In this document: positions 8,191-16,695 of the stretch, in pieces | How the letters are laid out: each line of letters begins with the position of its first letter | How positions within the stretch are numbered: the first letter of the stretch is position 1 | Source of the DNA: Methanomassiliicoccaceae archaeon UBA421 | GTDB lineage: Archaea > Thermoplasmatota > Thermoplasmata > Methanomassiliicoccales > Methanomethylophilaceae | Direction: 5' to 3' | Assembly (NCBI GenBank): GCA_002498365.1 | Contig: DAHB01000005.1 | Location: forward strand, 154,834 to 218,833 | DNA length: 64,000 nt | Position numbers and translations under genes: made by a program | Notes under the pieces: model-generated | What the model saw: only the letters and a program-made list of their open reading frames with translations | Databases searched by the model: none | What the model was told of the DNA's origin: nothing

Positions 8191-8784
8191 ATGAAGAAAA
8201 AGGACCTGGCAATCGCGCTGGAACTGCTGGAGCCTGTACCGGAGCCGGATGCGTCGCTCGAGCAGTATCCCACGCCGGCCGCGATCGCCGCCGACGTGGT
8301 CTTCGAGGCCTACCGCAGGGGCGACGTGGAAGGCATGAAGGTCGTGGACCTTGGCTGCGGGAACGGGATCTTCGCCATAGCGGCGGCTTTGATGGGCGCC
8401 GGCGCGTCCTTCGGCTTCGATATCTCGGAAAAGGCCGTCCGTATCTCCCGAGAGAACGCTGTTTCGGCGGGCGTCGCCGCATCGTTCTCAGTTTCGGACG
8501 TTAAGGACGTGGAAGAAGGGGCGGACACGGTCTTCATGAACCCTCCCTTCGGATGTCAGAGCCGCAACGCCGACCGCCCGTTCCTGGACAAGGCAATGGA
8601 GCTTTCCGAGTGCGTATATTCCCTCCACAAGGCGGAGACGGCGGACTTCGTCACGGGCTACTGCGAGAAGAGGGGCATGAATGCGTCCCTTTGTAAAGTA
8701 TATAAGTACGATATTCCTCACACGTTCGAGTTCCACAGAGAGACGAAGCGCAGCATTGAGATAGCTGTTGTTAACATAAGGTGA
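8191..8784 (+). CDS. METTL5-family adenine-N6 methyltransferase
   Basis: A 197-residue SAM-dependent methylase. The SAM loop VVDLGCGNGIFAIAA is at residues 51-65, an acidic strand end (GFDIS) follows near 76, and the catalytic NPPFGCQ is at 117-123. NPPF with a Q/K-rich follow-on and this length match the archaeal and eukaryotic METTL5 group, which methylates an adenine in small-subunit rRNA. ATG 8191 is chosen because ATATTAAC at 8161-8168 is about 27 bases upstream and would give a leaderless transcript. It starts a run with csl4, a small ORF and the PP-loop gene. Confidence 0.8.
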   Translation: MKKKDLAIALELLEPVPEPDASLEQYPTPAAIAADVVFEAYRRGDVEGMKVVDLGCGNGIFAIAAALMGAGASFGFDISEKAVRISRENAVSAGVAASFSVSDVKDVEEGADTVFMNPPFGCQSRNADRPFLDKAMELSECVYSLHKAETADFVTGYCEKRGMNASLCKVYKYDIPHTFEFHRETKRSIEIAVVNIR

Positions 8785-8790
8785 TTTGAC

Positions 8791-9351
8791 ATGAAGAATA
8801 AGATCGAGGTTTTCCCAGGAGACGAGGTAGCGGTAGAAGAAGAATATCTTGCGTCGGACGGGACCTTCGCAGATAACGGTAGGATCTATGCGTCCCAGAT
8901 TGGATATCTGGTGCTGGACGACGAAGAGTGCGTCGCCAGGGTCGTCACGCCGAACCCCCCCAACCTCCTGAGGTACGGAGACATCGTGTACGCGATCGTG
9001 GCGGACATCAGGAACACCATGGCGACGGCGGACGTGGTGGCCAAGGACGGCACCGAGAGGCAGGTGGGCGGCGAAACATACGCGACCCTCCATGTGTCCA
9101 AGATAGCCCCGGGCTACACCGACGACGTGGGCAAGGAGCTGAGGAAGGGGGATTTCATCAGGGCCATGGTGCTGGACACCGAGCCTTCGCTGCAGCTCAC
9201 CACGAAGGAAGAGCACCTCGGAGTGATCCGCGCCCTGTGCGGGACTTGCAAGACCGAAATGGTCCGCAAAGGAAAAGGCCTGTACTGCCCGGAATGCAAG
9301 TACTCCATGCCCAGGAAGCTTGCGGACGATTATGGGAATGTCAAACTATGA
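8791..9351 (+). CDS. csl4: Exosome complex RNA-binding protein Csl4
   Basis: A 186-residue exosome cap subunit that guides RNA to the Rrp41/42 ring. It has an N-terminal Csl4 strand (KIEVFPGDEVAVEEEY), a central S1-like OB region (about residues 60-140: RYGDIVYAIV, ATLHVSKI, KGDFIRAMV) and a C-terminal zinc ribbon (CGTCKTEM and CPECKYSM, about 151-175). Length fits archaeal Csl4. It begins six bases after the methylase stop, and its stop overlaps the start of the next small gene. The other exosome genes are not in this window. Confidence 0.9.
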   Translation: MKNKIEVFPGDEVAVEEEYLASDGTFADNGRIYASQIGYLVLDDEECVARVVTPNPPNLLRYGDIVYAIVADIRNTMATADVVAKDGTERQVGGETYATLHVSKIAPGYTDDVGKELRKGDFIRAMVLDTEPSLQLTTKEEHLGVIRALCGTCKTEMVRKGKGLYCPECKYSMPRKLADDYGNVKL

Positions 9352-9509
9352 ACGGCGAACATGATATCGAGTCGCTCAAGGCCGAGGTCGTTGCCCTCAG
9401 GGCCGAGGTCAAGGACCTCAAGGAGATAATCGGCGGGCTCTACATGATGCTGGTCGACGAAGAGGAGTACGACGATGGCCCCGTACAGGCGGGGAGGTAC
9501 GTAACCTGA
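9348..9509 (+). CDS. Small coiled-coil protein of unknown function
   Basis: A 53-residue reading frame whose ATG overlaps the csl4 stop (ATGA, 9348-9351) and whose TGA overlaps the next gene's CTG start (CTGA, 9506-9509). Residues 9-30 show a leucine/valine heptad pattern (SLKAEVVALRAEVKDLKEII), followed by an acidic, tyrosine-bearing tail. No family is recognised. The precise double overlap argues that it is translated as part of the operon. The ribosome site for the downstream gene lies inside its 3' end. Confidence 0.6.
   Translation: MNGEHDIESLKAEVVALRAEVKDLKEIIGGLYMMLVDEEEYDDGPVQAGRYVT
9493..9498 (+). promoter_or_regulatory. Shine-Dalgarno site for a CTG start
   Basis: GGAGGT ends exactly seven nt before CTG 9506-9508. 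No ATG, GTG or TTG lies in the right frame at that place. Confidence 0.6.
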
Positions 9510-10132
9510 AGCTTATCGCATTGATATCCGGCGGCATCGACTCGCCCGTCGCGGCCTATGTAATGGCCGAGGCCGGCGCGGATGTGGTCCTTCTGCACAT
9601 GGACAACACCCCCTATGAAGACGGAAGGTCCTTGGAGAACGTCAAGGAACTGGCCCAACAGCTTAGACAGGCGACCGGTCAGGAGATGCCGCTTTATTCT
9701 GCCATGCACGGCCCGAGCCAGGCCCGCATCGGTGAGACCTGCGAAACTAGATACCAGTGCGTCATGTGCAAACGCACCATGCAGCGCACCGCCAAGGAGC
9801 TCGCAGGCAGACTGGGCTGTTCCGGCGTGGTCATGGGGGATTCCCTGGGGCAGGTCGCTTCGCAGACCCTCCGCAACATACGCGCGGAGAACGTCGGTCT
9901 GGACTTCCCGGTGCTGAGGCCTCTCATCGGCTACGACAAGCTGGAGATCGAGGAGATCGCCAAAAGCATCGGCACTTACGAGATCTCGATACGCCCGGCG
10001 GTCGGTTGCACCATTGTGCCTAAGGGACCTGTGACGGAGGCGGAGCTCCCTAAGATAAGGGCGTTCGACATTTCCTCGGACATCGGCGCCATTGTCTCCG
10101 CGTCCGCCGACTCGGCGGTAAGGATCTCGTGA
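9506..10132 (+). CDS. PP-loop ATPase of the ThiI-like tRNA sulfurtransferase group, apparent CTG start
   Basis: A 208-residue protein with the PP-loop SGGIDSPVAA near the N-terminus, CMCKR-type cysteines near residue 90 and RPLIGYDKLEIEEIAKSIGTYEIS later. This is the adenylating C-terminal domain of ThiI (4-thiouridine or thiazole sulfur transfer) without the THUMP domain. Reading from CTG 9506 gives the usual MKLIALISGGIDSP start. TTG at 9521 is the first standard alternative but would cut the first beta-strand. CTG overlaps the upstream stop as CTGA and has a strong ribosome site at 9493-9498. The THUMP part could be supplied by another protein. Confidence 0.82.
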   Translation: MKLIALISGGIDSPVAAYVMAEAGADVVLLHMDNTPYEDGRSLENVKELAQQLRQATGQEMPLYSAMHGPSQARIGETCETRYQCVMCKRTMQRTAKELAGRLGCSGVVMGDSLGQVASQTLRNIRAENVGLDFPVLRPLIGYDKLEIEEIAKSIGTYEISIRPAVGCTIVPKGPVTEAELPKIRAFDISSDIGAIVSASADSAVRIS

Positions 10133-10396
10133 TCAGTAGAATGCCGGGCAGTAGTCCACGTCTTCCTTCTCGTACACCATGGACATGGTCACTCGGTTTA
10201 TGTACCTGGCTTGAACGGCCGAGATGTACAGTGTGTTGTCCCCTATCTGTATCTTGAGGTCGTTGGTCTTCGGGGGCTTGACGGTTATCGGCACGAGGGC
10301 GGGACCGGTGCACGCCGTGCACACCCTATAGTCCCTGCCTTCAGCCAGGATTTTCTTCTTTACGTCTTCATCTACCTCGATGGGCATGCGGTTCAC
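10133..10396 (-). CDS. Conserved-looking small protein with a CxxC pair
   Basis: An 87-residue protein not recognised as a named family. It has an acidic and lysine-rich N-terminus, a CTACTGPALVP segment near residue 26 that could bind metal, a beta-rich middle and a last Cys near the end. The GTG start at 10396 is preferred over the ATG three codons in, because GAGGT lies seven nt before the GTG. The stop codon abuts the convergent PP-loop gene with no spacer. Confidence 0.6.
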   Translation of the reverse strand: MNRMPIEVDEDVKKKILAEGRDYRVCTACTGPALVPITVKPPKTNDLKIQIGDNTLYISAVQARYINRVTMSMVYEKEDVDYCPAFY

Positions 10397-10411
10397 AAAG
10401 TTAACCTCGTA

Positions 10412-12295
10412 TTAATTTTGTTCCCTGCCCCCGAAAAATCTTGCGATGTCCGAACACGGGTCGTCCGCCGCCACGGCATCTATCCCGTCCAGGGCCGAGG
10501 CCCTTCGGTCCAATATCACCGCTGCGCCCGCGTCGTCCTCGGACCTTATCAGCCTACCGATGGCCTGCCTTATCTTTCTGGCGGCAGGTATCTTGGAGGC
10601 GTGCTCGAAGCCGTCCCCGAATACGATCTCGCAGTACCGGGTGAAGGCCTTGTGCCTGGCTGTCGGCCTTGGATATGGTATTCCGATTATCACGGCCACC
10701 TCCAGGTCCTTGTCGGGGAAGTCCAGCCCCTCGCTTATCCGTCCTCCGGTCACTGCGAAAAGGACGCCGTGGGGAGTGCTCCTGAATCCTTCCACCGCCT
10801 CCATCAGATCGGTCTGGCTCATTCCTCTTACTTCGTAGAATATATCCCTTCCGATCCGTTCGGGGACCCCGTCGCGTATGAAGGAGTCCATAAGCTTGTA
10901 GGATGGAAAGAACACGGCGGCGTTCCGTTCTGTGCACCTCACTATGTCCACGGTATGCTGCTCGATCCTTCCCACGTTTTCGGCGTCCGACATCTCGTCG
11001 TATTTCGTAGATACGTCCGTGACGTATTCCACCATCAGGTTCCCGGGATCGAAGGGCGATCTGAACGTGCGGGCCTCCGCGTCCTCCAGGCCCAGTTCTG
11101 TAACGTACTCTTCCAGGGGGGCGAGGGTCCCTGACATGTGGATGGAGGCGTGGAACTCGTAAAGGGGCCAGGATGCCTCCCGTGGGTCCATGCAGTATAC
11201 TTTGAGTTTGGTGTTGTCGCCGCCGACCACGAGCCTGACATAGAATCCCTCATCCGTAGAATACCAATGCTGAAGGAACCTTCCCAGGGAACCGATGTAT
11301 GTGCGCGGGAGCTTCCTCCTCTTCTTCTTGGACTCTGAGACCGTCTCGCCTATGTCCACCAGGGCCCTCTGCATCGCCGATATGGTCCTGGAGCTCATGC
11401 CCAGACGTTCCATGAGCTCGTCCTGCAGGAAGTAGGGCGGCACCAGGCCGTCCTCCTCGACCAGGTATTCGTCTGCCGCCGCGACGATTATATCGCGGAA
11501 CACTCCGGTCAGGTCCGTGACGGTAAATCCCTCGGCCACCTCCGGGTCCCCCCATTCCCTGGCCTCCTTCTCGGCAAGTGCCAGCGCGTTCAGGCCGTAC
11601 TCGGCCGTCATGACCTCCCGGAGATAATCGGGCAGATTGTGCGCCTCGTCCACCACGGCGATCATGGAACTCAGTGGCACCCCTGCCCATTCAATGAAAT
11701 GGCGCAGCACGGCCGGCATGAAGACGAACGGGTACGGGGCGACTATCACATCGGCCTCCGGCAGGGCGTGCTTCATCAGCTCGTAGGGGCAAAGGTCCCT
11801 CTTTTCGCAGTACGTGTTGAACTCCTCCTGCGTGGGGTGGGAGCTCCGTATGTAATCGATCACGGCCGTCATGTCGGCATTCTCTATGTTTTCGTAATAT
11901 CTGCAGGTGGAGACGCCGTTCTCTTTGCGCTTGTACTCGGAGCACAGTTTGGAAAGCTCTTCCGGGGTCCCGGCAGAAAGTTCAGGGTCGTCGGCCATCA
12001 TGGGGCATGTGGACGCCTTCCTTCCCTGCAGCGGCACACATAGGAGCGGCACCTTCTCCGAGATGCGGGCGCATTCGGTGACCACCTGCCTGTGCTGGGA
12101 CTTCGTCCTCGTAAGATATATGACCTTACATCCGGTGGACTTGGCGGCGTCGATCGAAGCCGCCAGAGACGATACGGTCTTCCCCGTGCCTGTGCCTGAT
12201 TCGACCACCGCGGCCCTCCCTGCGACGGCGGCCTCCCTCAAAAAATCGACCAACTCCCGCTGTCCGCTTCTGAATGGATAGGGGAACAGGTCCAT
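10412..12295 (-). CDS. XPD/Rad3-type ATP-dependent DNA helicase with Fe-S cluster
   Basis: A 627-residue superfamily 2 helicase that unwinds DNA 5' to 3' in repair. Walker A SGTGTGKT is at residues 33-40 and the DEAH box (VVDEAHN) at 215-221. Four cysteines placed as in XPD (about C97, C118, C131, C169) can hold the 4Fe-4S cluster. Late motifs include GGRISEGLDFPDKD and QAIGRLIRSEDDAG (motif VI). Length is typical of archaeal XPD. The stop is TAA. It stands alone between a small protein gene and the DUF6015-like gene. Confidence 0.9.
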   Translation of the reverse strand: MDLFPYPFRSGQRELVDFLREAAVAGRAAVVESGTGTGKTVSSLAASIDAAKSTGCKVIYLTRTKSQHRQVVTECARISEKVPLLCVPLQGRKASTCPMMADDPELSAGTPEELSKLCSEYKRKENGVSTCRYYENIENADMTAVIDYIRSSHPTQEEFNTYCEKRDLCPYELMKHALPEADVIVAPYPFVFMPAVLRHFIEWAGVPLSSMIAVVDEAHNLPDYLREVMTAEYGLNALALAEKEAREWGDPEVAEGFTVTDLTGVFRDIIVAAADEYLVEEDGLVPPYFLQDELMERLGMSSRTISAMQRALVDIGETVSESKKKRRKLPRTYIGSLGRFLQHWYSTDEGFYVRLVVGGDNTKLKVYCMDPREASWPLYEFHASIHMSGTLAPLEEYVTELGLEDAEARTFRSPFDPGNLMVEYVTDVSTKYDEMSDAENVGRIEQHTVDIVRCTERNAAVFFPSYKLMDSFIRDGVPERIGRDIFYEVRGMSQTDLMEAVEGFRSTPHGVLFAVTGGRISEGLDFPDKDLEVAVIIGIPYPRPTARHKAFTRYCEIVFGDGFEHASKIPAARKIRQAIGRLIRSEDDAGAAVILDRRASALDGIDAVAADDPCSDIARFFGGREQN

Positions 12296-12334
12296 GCGGG
12301 AGTACCCGCATGGTAATAAAAAGCGTTTGGGAGC

Positions 12335-12721
12335 TCAGGACCTCTTCCAGATCTCGTCCGGAAGGTCCCCGTAGAACGAATCCTCGGCCTTGACCTCGGC
12401 CTCGACCTTTGTGCTGCCCTCGATCAGTTCCTCTATCCTCTTCTTTCTGAAGAGCCAGTAGTGGATCCTCCACTCCCTTCCGTCGTAAAGGGTGGTCTCC
12501 TCGCGCTCCGTTGTCAGGATGCCTGCGTCCTCGAGCATGTAGAACGTGTCGCGGTCCTCCGGCTCCAGTATGTTGTCGATTATCCTGTCGGAATAGCCGA
12601 AGAAATTGAGCACGTGAAGCGCCAGCTGGTTGGCGTACTCCTCCTCCATCTCCCTGTTCGCCTGGCGTATGCCGTTCTTTATTGCCTGTGTCAGCTCTTC
12701 GACCGTGATTATTACTTCCAT
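12335..12721 (-). CDS. Uncharacterised protein, possibly DUF6015-like
   Basis: A 128-residue soluble protein. The first 60 residues are helical and acidic (VEELTQAIKNGIRQANREME), and the middle reads like a winged helix (MLEDAGILTTEREETTLYDG followed by WRIHYWLFRKKRI). I believe it matches a small Thermoplasmata family (DUF6015), but this is from memory and uncertain. No catalytic motif is visible. It follows serA in the same direction after 16 bases, so it may be cotranscribed with the serine genes. Confidence 0.65.
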   Translation of the reverse strand: MEVIITVEELTQAIKNGIRQANREMEEEYANQLALHVLNFFGYSDRIIDNILEPEDRDTFYMLEDAGILTTEREETTLYDGREWRIHYWLFRKKRIEELIEGSTKVEAEVKAEDSFYGDLPDEIWKRS

Positions 12722-12737
12722 ACCTTCGCCTCCCTGC

Positions 12738-14327
12738 TCAGTTGTCCACTAGGTCGATGAATTTCGCTTCCTTCGCCCCGGACGCCCCGATTATATTGTC
12801 CAGCACCTTGGACGGCACGTCCTGGTCCAGGATCAGTACCATCATGGCGCATTTCCCGGACCTTCCTACCGCCATCTGCGCGACGTTGATGCCCGCTTCG
12901 CCCAGTGCCGTCCCTATGTGTCCTATCACTCCGGCCGCGTCCTCGTAGCGCACGTAGACCATGTCGCCGGACATGGGGACCTCGAAGCTGTATGCGTCGA
13001 TCCCCACCAGCCTCGGCTGCCCGCCGAAGACCGTTCCGCGTATCGTGCGGGACTTTCCTGCAGAAACCACCTTGACCTCGATCACATTCATGTAGTCTCT
13101 GGCCTCGTCGGTGGACGATTCCTTGATCGCTATGCCCTTGCCTTTGGCGATGGGCAGGGCGTTGATCATGTTCGCCTGACCGGGACCTATGATATTCTTA
13201 AGGACACCGATCACCGTGTATATCGTCAGCATCTTCGTCTGCTTGGACGCGAGTCCGCCGCAGTACGTTATCTCCAGCTCGTCGATGGGGACGTTGCCGT
13301 TGATCTGGTGCGCCAGGACCCCCATGCGCTCGGCCAGCGGCACGTATGCCTCTGTCTCCGGGTCGAGCTTTCCGCGGGGCGCGTTGATCGCGTTGGCGAT
13401 GACTCCCTCTTTCAGATACTTCACGACGTTCTCGGCGACCTCGGTGGAGACCCTCTCCTGTGCCTCCACGGTGCTGGCGCCCAGGTGGGGCGTTGTCACG
13501 AGGTTGTCGAGCTCCAGGAGCTTCTGCTCGGCCTGGCATATCGGCTCCTCGCACCATACGTCGAACGCCGCGCCGGCTATCCTCTTGGTCTTGAGGGCCT
13601 GGTAGAGGGCGTCCTCGTCGACGATCCCGCCGCGGGCCACGTTGGCTATCCTGGCGTTGGGCTTCATCATATTGAACTGGGCGGTGGAGATCATGTTCCT
13701 TGTGTCGGGGAGCAGCGGTGTGTGTATGGTCATGAAGTCGGATATCTTCAGGACCTCGTCCAGCGTCGTGAGGCGCACGCCTATGCTGTCTGCCACGTCC
13801 TTCGGAAGGAACGGGTCGTATCCGACCATGGTCATGTTGAACGCCTTCAGGCGTTTGGCCACTTCCCCTCCCACACGTCCGACCCCGATGATGCCCAGGA
13901 CCTTGCCGTTCATCTCGACGCCGGTGTACTTGGAGCGCTTCCATTCGCCCCTGTGCATAGAGTCGTGGGCGAAGGGTATATTCCTAGCCAGCGAGAGCAG
14001 CATGGCGCATGTGTGCTCTGCCGCCGAGAGTATGTTGGCGGACGGGGTGTTCATGACGAGTATGCCTTTCTCGGTGGCCGCGGGGACGTCTACGTTGTCG
14101 ACGCCCACTCCGGCACGCCCTATGACCCGCAGCTTCCTGCCCGCTTCGATCACTTTCTTAGTGACCTTGGTACCGGACCTTATGATGAGGCATTCGTAGT
14201 CGGCGATCTCTTTGCACAGATCTTCCTCCGAGAGGTCGGGCTTCACGTCTACCGGGAAACCGGAGTCCCTCAGGATCTTGAGGCCCTCTTCGTTGAGAGG
14301 GTCGGAAACCAGGATTCTAGTGGTCAT
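12738..14327 (-). CDS. serA: D-3-phosphoglycerate dehydrogenase
   Basis: A 529-residue enzyme that oxidises 3-phosphoglycerate in the first step of serine synthesis. It has the substrate and NAD domains of D-2-hydroxyacid dehydrogenases (GRAGVGVDNVD near 90, GIIGVGRVGGEVA near 145, HTPLLPDTRNMI near 205, HLGASTVEAQ near 280). It also has the long C-terminal ASB and ACT domains of the full-length form, where serine can inhibit. Its ATG overlaps the aminotransferase stop (ATGA), so the two serine-pathway genes are coupled. SerB phosphatase is not in the window. Confidence 0.94.
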   Translation of the reverse strand: MTTRILVSDPLNEEGLKILRDSGFPVDVKPDLSEEDLCKEIADYECLIIRSGTKVTKKVIEAGRKLRVIGRAGVGVDNVDVPAATEKGILVMNTPSANILSAAEHTCAMLLSLARNIPFAHDSMHRGEWKRSKYTGVEMNGKVLGIIGVGRVGGEVAKRLKAFNMTMVGYDPFLPKDVADSIGVRLTTLDEVLKISDFMTIHTPLLPDTRNMISTAQFNMMKPNARIANVARGGIVDEDALYQALKTKRIAGAAFDVWCEEPICQAEQKLLELDNLVTTPHLGASTVEAQERVSTEVAENVVKYLKEGVIANAINAPRGKLDPETEAYVPLAERMGVLAHQINGNVPIDELEITYCGGLASKQTKMLTIYTVIGVLKNIIGPGQANMINALPIAKGKGIAIKESSTDEARDYMNVIEVKVVSAGKSRTIRGTVFGGQPRLVGIDAYSFEVPMSGDMVYVRYEDAAGVIGHIGTALGEAGINVAQMAVGRSGKCAMMVLILDQDVPSKVLDNIIGASGAKEAKFIDLVDN

Positions 14328-15391
14328 TTCATATCCTCCAGTATCTCGTCCATGACGGACAGGAGCTTCTTCACCCTGTCGGCGGTGAGGTCTCCCATGT
14401 GCCCGATCCTGAACGTTTTCTCTTTGACGCCGCCGTAGCCGTTGGATATCTCGTACCCGCGGGACTTCAGCGATGCGTGGAACTTGTCGAAATCAAGGGC
14501 GCCGCGGTTGAGGACGCCTATGGTGTTTGACTGGGCCCCTTCCTCGGGGAATATGCCGTTGAGCTTCTTGGACCAGCTCCTGACCAGGTCGGCCATCTCC
14601 TGATGCCTCCTGTACCTTGCGGGCATTCCCTCGGCCAACGCTTTGTCCAGCTGGAAGTCCAGGCCGTATATCAGCGATACCGGGGGGGTCGTCAGCGCGT
14701 AGTTGTCGTCGCTCTGCTTCTTGATCTTCAGCAGGTCTGTGTAGAAACCGCGGTTGGAGACCGTGGCGGCCTTTTTGAGCATCTTATCGGAGCATAGCAT
14801 GACGCCCAGCCCGGGCGGGAGGGCCAGAGCCTTCTGGGTTCCGAATATCAGCGCGTCGGGCCCCATCTTCCCTATTTCCAGGTCCATTGCGAAAGCGGAA
14901 GTGACCGCGTCGACTATCACGAGGGCGTCGGAGCTCTGCCTGCGGACCTCGTCCGCTATCGCGGTCGAATCGCTGAACACTCCCGTTGAGGACTCGTTGC
15001 TCACCCAGTGCACGGCCTCGATGTCCTTCTTGACGCGTCCTTCTATCGATTCGGGCCTGATTCCCTTGCCCATGGGGACCTCGACCTTTTCTACCTTCTT
15101 ACCGTTGAGCTCGGCGACCTCGATGGACCTGTCGCCGAACGAGCCGCCGGTTATCCCCAGCGACCTTCCTGCGATCCCGTTCCTCACCGCGCCCTCGATC
15201 ATGACGGTGGCGGACCCCGAGACGATAAAGACGTCCATGTCTGTGCCGAGGGCCTTCCTGGTCTTCTCGACGACAGCCTCATGGAGCTTCTTGTATTCTT
15301 TGGACCTATGGGTTATCATGGGCCTGGCCATGGCCTGGAGGACCTCCGGTTCTACGTTTACCGGGCCGACCGTGAAAAGTTCTCTGCTCAA
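14324..15391 (-). CDS. Class V aminotransferase, probable phosphoserine aminotransferase
   Basis: A 355-residue PLP enzyme of the alanine-glyoxylate/serine-pyruvate group. The N-terminus LFTVGPVNVEPEV is typical, VDAVTSAF gives the PLP Asp near 161, and the Schiff-base lysine is K187 in FGTQKALALPPG. Because it is coupled by ATGA overlap to serA, the most likely substrate is 3-phosphohydroxypyruvate. Sequence alone does not rule out alanine-glyoxylate activity, so serC is not assigned. It is the first gene of the serine operon. Confidence 0.82.
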   Translation of the reverse strand: MSRELFTVGPVNVEPEVLQAMARPMITHRSKEYKKLHEAVVEKTRKALGTDMDVFIVSGSATVMIEGAVRNGIAGRSLGITGGSFGDRSIEVAELNGKKVEKVEVPMGKGIRPESIEGRVKKDIEAVHWVSNESSTGVFSDSTAIADEVRRQSSDALVIVDAVTSAFAMDLEIGKMGPDALIFGTQKALALPPGLGVMLCSDKMLKKAATVSNRGFYTDLLKIKKQSDDNYALTTPPVSLIYGLDFQLDKALAEGMPARYRRHQEMADLVRSWSKKLNGIFPEEGAQSNTIGVLNRGALDFDKFHASLKSRGYEISNGYGGVKEKTFRIGHMGDLTADRVKKLLSVMDEILEDMK

Positions 15392-15480
15392 ATGGAATCC
15401 CTCTGCCCACCCTGCCAGACGCAGGCGGACGTGGACGGCTATGCCCTAACCTATATTTATTTTGACGGACGCGCGTGCGT

Positions 15481-16635
15481 TCAGAGGTCGGCGAGGAACT
15501 TCTTGATCCTTTCGAAGCCCACCCTTATCTGCTCTTCGCTGGTGGCGTAGGATATCCTGAAGAATCCCTCTCCCGCCGGTCCGAAGGCGGACCCGGGCGT
15601 CACGGCGACGTGGGCCTGCTCCAGCAGCCTGGTCGCAAGAACGGCCGACTTTATGTCAGGTTCGTACCTGGGGAACAGATAGAATGCGCCCTGGGGGGAG
15701 TTGACGTCGAGGCCCTTCATCTCGGTGATGAGGTCGATCGCGAGGTCCCTGCGCTGCTTGAACTCCCTGACGAACCTGCAACGGTCGTCCTGTCTGCCCT
15801 TGAGGGCTTCGACGGATGCCTGCTGTGCGAAAGAGACGCAACAGGATATCGAATGCGACTGCAGCTTGTTCAGGTTGGAGATGCACTCCTCGCTCGCTAT
15901 CGCCCATCCTATCCTCCAGCCGGTCATGGCATAGGTCTTGGAAAGACCGGAGACAGTGATGGTCCTGTCGAACATGTCGGGGAAAGACGCGATGGAAATG
16001 TGCTCCCCGTCATAGATTACCTTCTCGTAGATCTCGTCTGAGAGGACGAGCAGGTCGTACCTTACGGCGATGGACGCTATCTGTCTGAGCACGCTTTCCG
16101 GCAGGACGCAACCCGTGGGGTTGGAAGGAGAGTTGATGATGATCATCCTGGTCTTGGGCGTCACGGCGGCCTCGATTAGCGCAGGGTCCACGATGAACTC
16201 CTCCTCGAACTTCGTCGGAATGAAAACCGGTACCGCGCCGGCGAGACGTATGCACGCCTCGTACGACACCCATGCCGGGTCGGGGAGTATCACTTCGTCC
16301 CCTGGGTCGAGGTAAGCTAGACAGGCCATGAAGATTGCCTGTTTCGTGGGGGTTATCAGGACGTTCGCGCCCCTGCAGGGGATCTTGTTCTCGGCGAGCG
16401 CCGTCTCGGCGACCGCCCTTCTCAGCTCGGGGATGCCGGGCGAGGGGGTGTAGTGTGTGAAACCGTTGTTCAAAGAGCCGATGCATGCGTCGACGATGTT
16501 GGCCGGCGTTGTGAAGTCTGGCTCTCCCATCGAGAACGAGATGATGTCCTGACCTTCCGCCTTCAGTCTGCTGACCTTGTTAGAGATCGCGACAGTACCC
16601 GATGCCGGAATATTCTTGAGTCTCTCTGAAACCAT
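15481..16635 (-). CDS. Aspartate aminotransferase-type class I PLP enzyme
   Basis: A 384-residue aminotransferase of the bacterial/archaeal AspAT Ib group. It shows FSMGEPDFTTP (33-43), HYTPSPGIPELR (61-72), NSPSNPTG (168-175), SDEIYEKVIY (199-208), the PLP lysine K233 in SGLSKTYAMTGWR and the terminal FFRISYATSEE. It probably moves amino groups between aspartate and 2-oxoglutarate, though aromatic or other substrates are possible. It lies alone between the serine operon and purP, all on the minus strand. Confidence 0.88.
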   Translation of the reverse strand: MVSERLKNIPASGTVAISNKVSRLKAEGQDIISFSMGEPDFTTPANIVDACIGSLNNGFTHYTPSPGIPELRRAVAETALAENKIPCRGANVLITPTKQAIFMACLAYLDPGDEVILPDPAWVSYEACIRLAGAVPVFIPTKFEEEFIVDPALIEAAVTPKTRMIIINSPSNPTGCVLPESVLRQIASIAVRYDLLVLSDEIYEKVIYDGEHISIASFPDMFDRTITVSGLSKTYAMTGWRIGWAIASEECISNLNKLQSHSISCCVSFAQQASVEALKGRQDDRCRFVREFKQRRDLAIDLITEMKGLDVNSPQGAFYLFPRYEPDIKSAVLATRLLEQAHVAVTPGSAFGPAGEGFFRISYATSEEQIRVGFERIKKFLADL

Positions 16636-16695
16636 GTAGCGCCTCTCGGTTTACCCTACGGTTATCTTTTAGGTGTATATAATGGACCCGCCACC

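Noticed and set aside
12918..14438. A 506-residue open frame antisense to serA
   Set aside because: serA is complete and conserved on the other strand; the antisense product shows no domain.
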